From JAZLIC01 sp045617225 (lineage in GTDB: Bacteria > Bacillota > Clostridia > Monoglobales > Monoglobaceae), in assembly GCA_045617225.1 (NCBI GenBank), contig JAZLIC010000052.1, positions 1-10,383 of the forward strand: a stretch of DNA of 10,383 bases, in the 5' to 3' direction. A program made the position numbers and the translations under genes. Below are positions 1 through 6,832 of the stretch, piece after piece. The notes beneath the pieces are model-generated. The model ran no database searches. It was not told the DNA's origin and saw only the letters and a program-made list of their open reading frames with translations. The stretch's first letter is position 1, and every line of letters begins with the position of its first letter.

Positions 1-1
1 T

Positions 2-823
2 AAAAAGGCAATAAAGGTTCCTATCCAACTCCACACCCACTATACAAGCGGTGTTGCCTCGATGACATATTTAAAGGCAGTAGAGGCAGGTGTTGATATT
101 TTGGATTGTGCTATTTCGCCGATGGCTATGGGCACATCACAACCGCCTACGGAAGCGATTGTTGCAACTCTTGCCGGCAGTGAATATGACACAGGCATAA
201 ACCTTGACCTTTTGACTGAGATTGCAGATTACTTTAAGCCGCTTCGTGAGAAATATCTGGAAAGCGGACTTCTCAGCACAAAGGTTATGGGCGTTGATAT
301 TAACACTCTTAAATATCAGGTTCCGGGCGGTATGCTTTCTAACCTTGTATCACAGCTTAAACAACAGGGTAAGGAAGAAAAGCTTGATGAAGTATTAAAG
401 GAAGTGCCTCGTGTTCGTAAGGATTTGGGATATCCGCCACTTGTTACACCGACAAGCCAGATTGTTGGTACACAGGCAGTTTTAAATGTTCTTATGGGAG
501 AGCGTTATAAGATGGTTTCAAAGGAAACAAAGGGTATCTGCAAGGGTGAATATGGCAGAACACCTGTTCCTATTGATGAGGAGTTCCGTAAGAAGATTAT
601 CGGAGATGAGAAAGCGATTACTTGCCGTCCTGCCGACCTTTTAAAGCCTGAGCTTGATAAGCTTCGCAAAGATGCTGCGGAATGGATTGAACAGGAAGAA
701 GATGTCCTTTCGTATGCTTTGTTTGAGCAGGTAGCCGTAAAGTTCTTTGAACAGAGAAGAGCTGCAAAATATAAGGTTGATAAAGACCTTGTAGATATGG
801 AAAAGCAGACTCACTATGTATAA
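2..823 (+). CDS. oadA: Oxaloacetate decarboxylase alpha subunit / pyruvate carboxylase subunit B (carboxyltransferase), 3' part
   Basis: The reading frame is open from base 2, so the gene begins before the window; 273 residues of its C-terminal part are present. The first residues carry LHTHYTSG (window residues 10-17), whose two histidines are metal ligands of the DRE-TIM/HMGL-like barrel. AISPMAMGTSQPPTE follows in the style of the OadA/PycB family, then the conserved carboxylase domain (VPGGMLSNL, TPTSQIVGTQAVLNVL, EYGRTP). Family members move the carboxyl group between oxaloacetate/pyruvate and biotin. In sodium-pumping oxaloacetate decarboxylase the subunit sits in the cytoplasm on the membrane complex. 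The protein ends at KQTHYV straight after the carboxylase domain, with no Ala/Pro linker and no biotinyl AMKM motif, so it must use a separate biotin carrier, presumably encoded upstream. OadA and PycB (or a methylmalonyl-CoA/glutaconyl-CoA-type relative) cannot be separated from this fragment. The family assignment is firm; the symbol is a choice. Confidence 0.85.
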   Translation, partial: KKAIKVPIQLHTHYTSGVASMTYLKAVEAGVDILDCAISPMAMGTSQPPTEAIVATLAGSEYDTGINLDLLTEIADYFKPLREKYLESGLLSTKVMGVDINTLKYQVPGGMLSNLVSQLKQQGKEEKLDEVLKEVPRVRKDLGYPPLVTPTSQIVGTQAVLNVLMGERYKMVSKETKGICKGEYGRTPVPIDEEFRKKIIGDEKAITCRPADLLKPELDKLRKDAAEWIEQEEDVLSYALFEQVAVKFFEQRRAAKYKVDKDLVDMEKQTHYV

Positions 824-840
824 TGAAAATAAAAAATAGA

Positions 841-869
841 AAAAACGGCAGTCTTTGACTGTCGTTTTT
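841..869 (+). terminator. Rho-independent terminator after oadA
   Basis: An inverted repeat pairs ACGGCAGTC (845-853) with GACTGTCGT (857-865) around a TTT loop, with one G-T wobble. The stem extends through an upstream A run and a downstream T run (865-869). It lies 17 bases after the oadA stop and just before the azlC promoter, so it separates the two transcription units. Confidence 0.9.
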
Positions 870-871
870 CG

Positions 872-900
872 TTGACAAAGCCTTTATTATTTGTTATGAT
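872..900 (+). promoter_or_regulatory. Sigma-A promoter for azlCD (and possibly uvrBA)
   Basis: The -35 is a perfect TTGACA (872-877) and the -10 is TATGAT (895-900, 5 of 6 matches), with the ideal 17-base spacer. Transcription would start near 907, giving a leader of about 30 bases before the azlC start. It begins right after the oadA terminator. No obvious operator palindrome overlaps it, and the leader is too short for a riboswitch. Confidence 0.85.
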
Positions 901-924
901 ATTTCCGTATGACTTTTAGGATTT

Positions 925-930
925 GAGGGG
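925..930 (+). promoter_or_regulatory. Ribosome binding site deciding the azlC start
   Basis: GAGGGG lies 7 bases before GTG at 938. The upstream in-frame TTG at 923 overlaps this Shine-Dalgarno sequence itself, so it is not a credible start. Confidence 0.8.
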
Positions 931-937
931 ATATTTT

Positions 938-1654
938 GTGAAGGAAAGTTTTAGAAAAGGTTTTACAGACGGACTTCCGATATGCTTTGGGTATTTTTCG
1001 GTTGCGTTTGCCTTTGGAATATTTGTAATCAATCAGGGCGTTGGATTTACTTGGCTTCATGCACTTCTGATTTCAATGACCAATGTTACATCTGCCGGAC
1101 AACTTGCAGGTGTGCCTATAATTGCCGCAGGCGGAACACTTATTGAGCTTGCCATATCGCAGTTCGTAATAAATCTTCGATACGCTTTGATGTCGGTATC
1201 ACTTTCACAAAGGCTTGGAGATGATATTAACCTTTTTGACAGGTTTCTTATATCATTTGTAAATACTGATGAGGTTTTTGCGGTCGCTTCCTCAAGACAC
1301 GAACTGCTTGGCAAAAGGTATATGTACGGTCTTATTTTAATGCCTTATATCGGTTGGAATATCGGCACTTTGGTAGGTGCGGTCGCAGGAAACTTTTTGC
1401 CTTACACTGTGGTTATGGCTTTGGGAGTTGCAATATATGGTATGTTTGTTGCCATAGTCGTGCCTGAATGCCGAGAAAATAAAATGGTTACATATTGCGT
1501 GCTTTTTGCGATTTTGTTATCACTTTTATTTAACTTTTTACCTTTCCTCAAAAATATTGGTGTAGGTTTTATTATAATTATATGCTCGGTTGTGGCAAGC
1601 TCTTTGTTTGCGATAATTGCACCTATTGAAAAGGGGGAAAATGAAGATGAATAA
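938..1654 (+). CDS. azlC: AzlC family branched-chain amino acid exporter, large subunit
   Basis: This 238-residue protein matches the usual size of AzlC. It is strongly hydrophobic, with likely membrane segments near residues 13-33, 38-60, 63-80, 128-150, 155-180, 187-207 and 210-230. The N-terminal FRKGFTDGLPICFGYFSVAFAFG, N79-L-R81 after a hydrophobic stretch, and the T110-D111-E112-VFA motif fit the AzlC (PF03591-type) family. With AzlD it forms a cytoplasmic-membrane exporter of leucine, isoleucine, valine and analogues such as 4-azaleucine; the substrate is known from Bacillus subtilis AzlCD and related BrnFE/YgaZH, not shown by this sequence. The chosen GTG start at 938 has GAGGGG 7 bases upstream. 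The gene is first after a consensus promoter and overlaps azlD by 8 bases, which supports co-translation of the two subunits. No neighbouring regulator (Lrp/AzlB type) is in the window. Confidence 0.92.
   Translation: MKESFRKGFTDGLPICFGYFSVAFAFGIFVINQGVGFTWLHALLISMTNVTSAGQLAGVPIIAAGGTLIELAISQFVINLRYALMSVSLSQRLGDDINLFDRFLISFVNTDEVFAVASSRHELLGKRYMYGLILMPYIGWNIGTLVGAVAGNFLPYTVVMALGVAIYGMFVAIVVPECRENKMVTYCVLFAILLSLLFNFLPFLKNIGVGFIIIICSVVASSLFAIIAPIEKGENEDE
1632..1637 (+). promoter_or_regulatory. Ribosome binding site of azlD, inside the azlC 3' end
   Basis: AGGGGG lies within the last codons of azlC. It is 9 bases from ATG 1647 and only 3 bases from ATG 1641, so 1647 is favoured. An in-frame TTG at 1617 lies upstream of this site and has no such support. 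Confidence 0.65.
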
Positions 1655-1958
1655 TTTTCCTTTATACCTTCTTGTAATGGGTGGCGTTACTTATCTGATA
1701 AGAATGTTACCATTGGTGCTTGTAAAGAAAAAAATTAAAAGCAAGTTTATAGTATCATTTCTTTATTATTTACCATATGCAGTTTTGGCGGTTATGACAG
1801 TTCCTGCGGTGTTTTATGCAACAAGAAGTATATGGTCGGCAGTCGCAGGATTTATAGTTGCTTTAATCCTTGCGTATAATAAAAAAAGTCTTGTGACAGT
1901 TGCATTAAGTTCTTGCGTTGGTGTATATATTGCGGAGCTTATTATCGGCTTGTTGTAG
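1647..1958 (+). CDS. azlD: AzlD family branched-chain amino acid exporter, small subunit
   Basis: This 103-residue hydrophobic protein has the AzlD (PF05437-type) pattern: YLLVMGGVTYLIRMLPLVL with conserved T15, R19 and P22 in the first membrane helix, then a short basic loop (KKKIKSK, residues 27-33). A second segment holds YYLPYAVLAVMTVP with P43 and P53, and two more short segments run to the C terminus. Size and layout (about four helices) are standard. It is the partner of AzlC in branched-chain amino acid export. The start overlaps azlC by 8 bases; ATG 1641 (two residues longer) is the alternative, less likely by spacing. The gene ends 37 bases before uvrB with no terminator between, so transcription probably continues into uvrBA. 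Confidence 0.9.
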   Translation: MNNFPLYLLVMGGVTYLIRMLPLVLVKKKIKSKFIVSFLYYLPYAVLAVMTVPAVFYATRSIWSAVAGFIVALILAYNKKSLVTVALSSCVGVYIAELIIGLL

Positions 1959-1985
1959 TGTTTTAAAATTATATTAAATAGATGT

Positions 1986-1991
1986 GAGGTG
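1986..1991 (+). promoter_or_regulatory. Ribosome binding site deciding the uvrB start
   Basis: GAGGTG lies 4 bases before ATG 1996. The in-frame GTG at 1984 overlaps the Shine-Dalgarno sequence and would add MRCL to a protein that normally begins shortly before the YKPTGDQP motif, so it is rejected. Confidence 0.8.
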
Positions 1992-1995
1992 CCTT

Positions 1996-3963
1996 ATGGA
2001 TTTTGAAGTTGTGTCAAAATATAAGCCGACAGGCGACCAACCTAAGGCTATAAAAGCAATTTCAGACGGAATTCTGTCAGGGAAAAAGTTTCAAACTCTG
2101 ATGGGTGTAACGGGTAGCGGAAAAACCTTTACAATGGCAAATGTTATTGAAAAGGTGCAGAAGCCTACCCTTGTTTTGGCGCACAATAAAACCCTTGCCG
2201 CTCAACTTTGCAGTGAGTTTAAAGAGATTTTCCCTAATAATGCAGTTGAATATTTTGTATCATATTATGATTATTATCAGCCGGAGGCGTATATTCCGCA
2301 TTCGGATACCTATATAGAAAAAGACGCATCGACAAATGAAGAAATCGACAAGCTTCGTCATAGTGCAACTGCGGCATTGTTTGAACGAAAAGATGTTATT
2401 ATCGTGGCAAGCGTATCGTGTATATACGGACTTGGTGACCCTATTGATTACAATAATATGGTTATATCTTTAAGGCCCGGAATGATAAAGGACCGCGATG
2501 ATGTAATCGCAAAGCTTATTGAAATACAATATGAACGCAACGACATAAACTTTGTCAGAAACAAGTTCAGGGTGCGTGGCGATGTGCTTGATGTTTTTCC
2601 TTCTGATGCGTATAATACTGCGATACGAGTTGAGTTTTTCGGCGACGAGGTTGAGAGAATAACCGAGATAAATGTAACTACAGGAGAGATAGTGGGAGAG
2701 AGGAAGCATATAGCAATTTATCCTGCTTCGCATTATGTTACTACTACCGAAAAGCGAGAAAGAGCAATAGCTTCTATTGAAAAGGAACTTGAAGAACGCA
2801 TCGCTGAGTTAAATGCCGAAAATAAGCTAATAGAGGCACAGAGAATTGAGCAGCGGACACGCTATGACATTGAAATGCTGCGTGAAACAGGCTTTTGCAG
2901 CGGAATTGAAAATTATTCACGCCATATAAGCGGAAGAGAGCCGGGAAGTGCGCCTTTTACGCTTATAGATTATCTGCCTAAGGACTTTTTGCTATTTGTT
3001 GACGAGTCGCATGTTACCCTGCCGCAAGTGCGTGCGATGTATGCAGGTGACCGTGCAAGAAAAGAAAACCTTGTAAAATACGGTTTCAGACTTCCCTCGG
3101 CATTTGATAACAGGCCGCTTAACTTTGACGAGTTTTGGGGTAAGCTTAATCAGGCAGTATTTGTAAGTGCAACCCCTGCGGAGTTTGAACGTGATTGTTC
3201 AGCGCAGATAGTAGAGCAGGTAATAAGGCCTACCGGACTTTTAGACCCGGAAATTGAAGTGCGTCCGATAAAGGGACAAGTAGATGACCTTTACAGCGAG
3301 ATTATGAAGCGTACCGAAAAAGATGAGCGTGTGCTGGTTACAACGCTTACTAAAAAAATGGCAGAGCGATTGACGGAATATTTTGAGGAAATGGGTGTAA
3401 AAGTACGTTATTTGCACTCTGATGTGCATACACTCGAAAGAATGGAAATCATACGAGATTTGCGTTTAGGTGTTTTTGATGTCTTGGTTGGTATCAATCT
3501 TCTGCGTGAAGGCCTTGATATACCTGAGGTGTCTTTGGTTGCAATTTTAGATGCGGATAAGGAAGGATTTTTAAGAAGCGATACATCACTCATACAGACC
3601 ATAGGACGTGCCGCTCGTAATGCAGACGGAAAAGTAATAATGTACGCCGATACTGTAACAGGGTCAATGAAGTACGCCATTGAAGAAACAAACAGGCGAC
3701 GAAAAATTCAAAAAGCATATAATGAAGAAAACGGCATTGTGCCGCAGACCATTAAAAAAGATGTTTATGAAGTCATTGAAGCAACATCGGCGGTTGACAG
3801 TAAAATTCCAAAGTCGAAAGAATTTGAGGATAAGCGTGATGTAGAGCGTGCCATTAAAGAGCTTACTGCCGATATGCGCAAGGCGGCTGAACTTTTACAG
3901 TTTGAGCTTGCGGCACAAATCAGAGATGAGATACGCAGATTAAAGGGTGAATATGATGAATAA
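1996..3963 (+). CDS. uvrB: UvrABC excision nuclease subunit B (UvrB)
   Basis: This complete 655-residue UvrB is the damage-verifying helicase-like subunit of nucleotide excision repair. UvrA loads it on DNA and it recruits UvrC for the two incisions. Motifs in order: YKPTGDQP (9-16), Walker A GVTGSGKT (37-44), the damage-binding beta-hairpin YYDYYQPEAYIP (90-101), the Walker B-like box DESHV (336-340), VSATPAEFE, helicase motif V GINLLREGLD (499-508), motif VI QTIGRAARN (534-542), and the C-terminal UVR coiled-coil domain (about 616-650) that contacts UvrC. No key residue is missing. The 37-base gap after azlD has no terminator and only weak promoter-like AT-rich sequence, and no Clostridium/Bacillus-type LexA box (GAACNNNNGTTC-like) is visible there. 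It overlaps uvrA by 8 bases, which suggests translational coupling. Confidence 0.98.
   Translation: MDFEVVSKYKPTGDQPKAIKAISDGILSGKKFQTLMGVTGSGKTFTMANVIEKVQKPTLVLAHNKTLAAQLCSEFKEIFPNNAVEYFVSYYDYYQPEAYIPHSDTYIEKDASTNEEIDKLRHSATAALFERKDVIIVASVSCIYGLGDPIDYNNMVISLRPGMIKDRDDVIAKLIEIQYERNDINFVRNKFRVRGDVLDVFPSDAYNTAIRVEFFGDEVERITEINVTTGEIVGERKHIAIYPASHYVTTTEKRERAIASIEKELEERIAELNAENKLIEAQRIEQRTRYDIEMLRETGFCSGIENYSRHISGREPGSAPFTLIDYLPKDFLLFVDESHVTLPQVRAMYAGDRARKENLVKYGFRLPSAFDNRPLNFDEFWGKLNQAVFVSATPAEFERDCSAQIVEQVIRPTGLLDPEIEVRPIKGQVDDLYSEIMKRTEKDERVLVTTLTKKMAERLTEYFEEMGVKVRYLHSDVHTLERMEIIRDLRLGVFDVLVGINLLREGLDIPEVSLVAILDADKEGFLRSDTSLIQTIGRAARNADGKVIMYADTVTGSMKYAIEETNRRRKIQKAYNEENGIVPQTIKKDVYEVIEATSAVDSKIPKSKEFEDKRDVERAIKELTADMRKAAELLQFELAAQIRDEIRRLKGEYDE
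3944..3947 (+). promoter_or_regulatory. Ribosome binding site of uvrA, inside the uvrB 3' end
   Basis: AGGG within AAAGGGTGA lies 8 bases from ATG 3956 and 5 bases from ATG 3953. The in-frame GTG at 3947 overlaps this site and is rejected. Spacing and the family-like N terminus MNKNIIVKGA favour 3956, with 3953 possible. Confidence 0.6.
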
Positions 3964-6793
3964 AAATATTATTGTTAAGGGTGCAAAAGTAAATAATCTT
4001 AAAAACATAGATGTTGAAATCCCCCGTGATAAGCTTGTTGTACTGACCGGTCTTAGCGGAAGCGGAAAATCATCTTTGGCTTTTGAAACTATTTATGCCG
4101 AAGGTCAAAGAAGATATGTAGAGTCTTTGTCAGCTTACGCAAGGCAGTTTTTGGGGCAGATGGAAAAACCTGATGTAGAGTCTATTGACGGACTTTCGCC
4201 TGCTATATCCATTGACCAAAAAACAACAAGCAAAAATCCGCGTTCAACCGTGGGTACAGTTACGGAAATTTATGATTATATTCGCTTGCTATTTGCAAAT
4301 ATAGGTGTTCCGCATTGTCCCAAATGCGGAAAAGAAATTACAACACAATCTATTGACCAGATTATTGATGCGGTTAAGGAATTGCCGGAGAAAACTAAAA
4401 TTCAGGTGCTTGCTCCTGTTGTCAGAGGTCGAAAAGGTGAATACCAAAAAACTTTTGAAAAGGCTAAAAAATCAGGTTTTGTGCGTGTCAGGGTTGACGG
4501 CAATGTATACGAACTCTCCGAGGGTGTGCCGCCGCTTGATAAGCAGAAAAAACACTATATAGATATTGTTGTTGACCGACTTATTATTAAAGATGATATG
4601 AACAAGCGTCTTGCAGACTCGGTTGAAACCGCACTTCGTATGGCGGAGGGCTTGGTTGTAATTGATGTAATAGGCGGTACGGAAATTAAGTTCAGTCAAA
4701 ATTATGCCTGCGACGATTGCGGTATATCTATTGAGGAGCTTACTCCGCGTATGTTTTCTTTTAATACTCCGTATGGTGCCTGCCCTACCTGTTTGGGACT
4801 TGGAAACATTGTTAAAGTGTCGTCTGACCTTGTTATACCGGATAAAAGCCTCAGTATAAATCAAGGCGCAATTAGTGCAAGCGGTTGGGGTATTGAACAG
4901 AATAGCATATCTCGTATGTATTTTGAAGGTTTGGCGGAGCATTACGGATTTAGCCTTGATACACCGATTGAAGAATTACCTGCAAGTATTTTAGATGTGA
5001 TATTGTATGGAACAAAAGGCGAAAAAGTAAAGTTTGTATACGACAGAAAGTTTGCAAAAGGTATGCAGCTTTCTCGCTTTGAGGGCGTAATACCTAACCT
5101 TGAAAGGAGACATCAGGAAACCTCATCAGAGTGGGTGAGGGCGGAAATTGACCGTTATATGATAGACCAACATTGTCCGGATTGTGACGGCACACGCCTT
5201 AAAAAAGAAACTCTTGCCGTGACGGTGAACGGATTTAATATTCATCAGGTGTGCAGTCTTTCCGTGACAGATGCATACGCATTTTTTGAAAAGCTTGAGG
5301 ACTTTTTGTCCGAGAAAGAAAAGATGATTGCGCATAATATCTTAAAAGAGATAAATTCAAGATTAAAATTCTTAAAAAATGTAGGTTTGGATTATCTTAC
5401 GCTTACAAGAAGTGCAGGTACACTTTCGGGCGGCGAGGCACAACGCATACGCCTTGCAACACAGATTGGTTCAAGCCTTATGGGCGTAATTTATATTTTG
5501 GACGAGCCGAGCATCGGGCTTCATCAGCGGGACAATGACAGATTGATTGCGACATTAAAGCAACTTCGTGATTTGGGGAATACTTTACTTGTGGTTGAAC
5601 ATGATGAAGATACAATGCTTGCGGCAGACCATATTATAGATATTGGCCCCGGTGCCGGAATACATGGCGGCGAGGTCGTGGCAGAAGGTACTGCGGAAGA
5701 AATTTCAAAGTGCAAAAATTCTGTTACCGGCGACTATTTAAGCGGCAGAAAGTATATACCTGTTCCTAAAAAAAGAAGAAAGGGCACAGGGGAGTTCCTT
5801 AAAATTAAAGGTGCGGCAGAGAATAACCTTAAAAATATTGATGTAAAAATCCCGGTGGGCACATTTACTTGTGTTACAGGTGTATCGGGAAGCGGAAAAA
5901 GCTCTTTTGTAAATGAGATTTTGTATAAGGAACTTGCAAATCGTTTAAACGGTTCTAAAAAACATCCGGGTAAGTTTAATAAGATGGAGGGTGTTGAGAA
6001 CTTCGACAAGATAATAGATATTGACCAATCGCCAATCGGTCGTACACCAAGAAGTAACCCTGCAACATATACAGGCTTATTCGGTGATATTCGTGAGCTT
6101 TTTGCAACAACAGCGGAAGCAAAAGTGCGTGGTTATAAATCCGGGCGTTTTAGCTTTAATGTAAAAGGCGGAAGATGCGAAGCATGTACAGGTGATGGCA
6201 TAATCAAAATCGAAATGCACTTTTTGCCTGATATATATGTACCTTGCGAAGTTTGTCAGGGGAAACGATATAATCGAGAAACTTTGGAAGTATGTTATAA
6301 GGGTAAGAATATTTACGAAGTCCTTGAAATGACAGTAGAAGAGGGGTGCGAATTTTTTGAGAATATCCCTAAAATTCAGCGTAAATTGCAAACCCTTTTT
6401 GATGTCGGACTTGGCTATATAAAAATCGGACAACCTTCGACAACTCTTTCGGGTGGTGAAGCGCAACGTGTAAAGCTTGCCACGGAGCTTAGCAAACGCA
6501 GTACAGGAAAGACACTTTATGTCTTAGATGAGCCTACAACCGGACTTCATACAGCTGATGTGCATAAATTGATTGAAGTTCTGCAGCAACTTGTAGATGC
6601 AGGGAATACTGTCGTAGTCATTGAGCATAATCTTGATATGATAAAGATTGCGGATTATATAATTGATTTAGGCCCTGAGGGCGGTGACCGTGGCGGTGAG
6701 GTTGTAGCGTGCGGCACTCCGGAACAGGTGATGAAGTGCGAAAAATCCTATACAGGACAGTATCTGAAAAAGTATATGAGTAAACACAAATAA
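3956..6793 (+). CDS. uvrA: UvrABC excision nuclease subunit A (UvrA)
   Basis: This complete 945-residue UvrA is the dimeric ABC-type ATPase that first recognises bulky DNA lesions and loads UvrB. It has two ATPase halves: Walker A GLSGSGKSS (32-40), ABC signature LSGGEAQR (490-497) and Walker B with D516-E517 (LDEPSIGLH); then Walker A GVSGSGKSS (642-650), signature LSGGEAQR (831-838) and Walker B with D858-E859 (LDEPTTGLH). Zinc-binding cysteines are all present: C121/C124 and C407/C410 in the first half, C252/C255/C276/C279, and C741/C744/C764/C767 in the DNA-contacting module of the second half. Length matches the family. Most of the sequence reads as a canonical UvrA rather than a drug-exporter-linked UvrA2-like paralogue. 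It overlaps uvrB by 8 bases; ATG 3953 is an alternative start. uvrC does not follow, since the next gene is convergent ileS behind a terminator. Confidence 0.98.
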   Translation: MNKNIIVKGAKVNNLKNIDVEIPRDKLVVLTGLSGSGKSSLAFETIYAEGQRRYVESLSAYARQFLGQMEKPDVESIDGLSPAISIDQKTTSKNPRSTVGTVTEIYDYIRLLFANIGVPHCPKCGKEITTQSIDQIIDAVKELPEKTKIQVLAPVVRGRKGEYQKTFEKAKKSGFVRVRVDGNVYELSEGVPPLDKQKKHYIDIVVDRLIIKDDMNKRLADSVETALRMAEGLVVIDVIGGTEIKFSQNYACDDCGISIEELTPRMFSFNTPYGACPTCLGLGNIVKVSSDLVIPDKSLSINQGAISASGWGIEQNSISRMYFEGLAEHYGFSLDTPIEELPASILDVILYGTKGEKVKFVYDRKFAKGMQLSRFEGVIPNLERRHQETSSEWVRAEIDRYMIDQHCPDCDGTRLKKETLAVTVNGFNIHQVCSLSVTDAYAFFEKLEDFLSEKEKMIAHNILKEINSRLKFLKNVGLDYLTLTRSAGTLSGGEAQRIRLATQIGSSLMGVIYILDEPSIGLHQRDNDRLIATLKQLRDLGNTLLVVEHDEDTMLAADHIIDIGPGAGIHGGEVVAEGTAEEISKCKNSVTGDYLSGRKYIPVPKKRRKGTGEFLKIKGAAENNLKNIDVKIPVGTFTCVTGVSGSGKSSFVNEILYKELANRLNGSKKHPGKFNKMEGVENFDKIIDIDQSPIGRTPRSNPATYTGLFGDIRELFATTAEAKVRGYKSGRFSFNVKGGRCEACTGDGIIKIEMHFLPDIYVPCEVCQGKRYNRETLEVCYKGKNIYEVLEMTVEEGCEFFENIPKIQRKLQTLFDVGLGYIKIGQPSTTLSGGEAQRVKLATELSKRSTGKTLYVLDEPTTGLHTADVHKLIEVLQQLVDAGNTVVVIEHNLDMIKIADYIIDLGPEGGDRGGEVVACGTPEQVMKCEKSYTGQYLKKYMSKHK

Positions 6794-6823
6794 AAAAGCG
6801 ACCGAGATTTCGGTCGCTTTTTT
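6792..6823. terminator. Bidirectional Rho-independent terminator between uvrA and ileS
   Basis: A perfect 14-base-pair stem joins AAAAAAGCGACCGA (6792-6805) and TCGGTCGCTTTTTT (6810-6823) around a GATT loop. The outer A and T runs make the structure read as hairpin plus T tract on both strands. It begins inside the uvrA stop codon (6791-6793) and ends 9 bases before the ileS stop, so it can serve both convergent genes. Confidence 0.95.
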
Positions 6824-6832
6824 ATTATAAAA

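Noticed and set aside
618..878. Minus-strand open frame of 86 codons over the oadA 3' end
   Set aside because: It runs through the terminator and the azlC -35 element and lies opposite a well-conserved gene; its composition is that of a shadow frame.
1950..1977. Possible promoter before uvrB (TTGTTG-16-TATTAA)
   Set aside because: Matches to consensus are too few and the region is AT-rich; readthrough from azlCD is the simpler explanation.
4472..4942. Minus-strand open frame of 156 codons inside uvrA
   Set aside because: It lies wholly opposite conserved UvrA sequence including the C252-C279 zinc module, and has no recognisable motif.
5734..6466. Minus-strand open frames of 91 and 129 codons opposite uvrA
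   Set aside because: They are antisense to the second Walker A and zinc module of UvrA, which fully explain the sequence.
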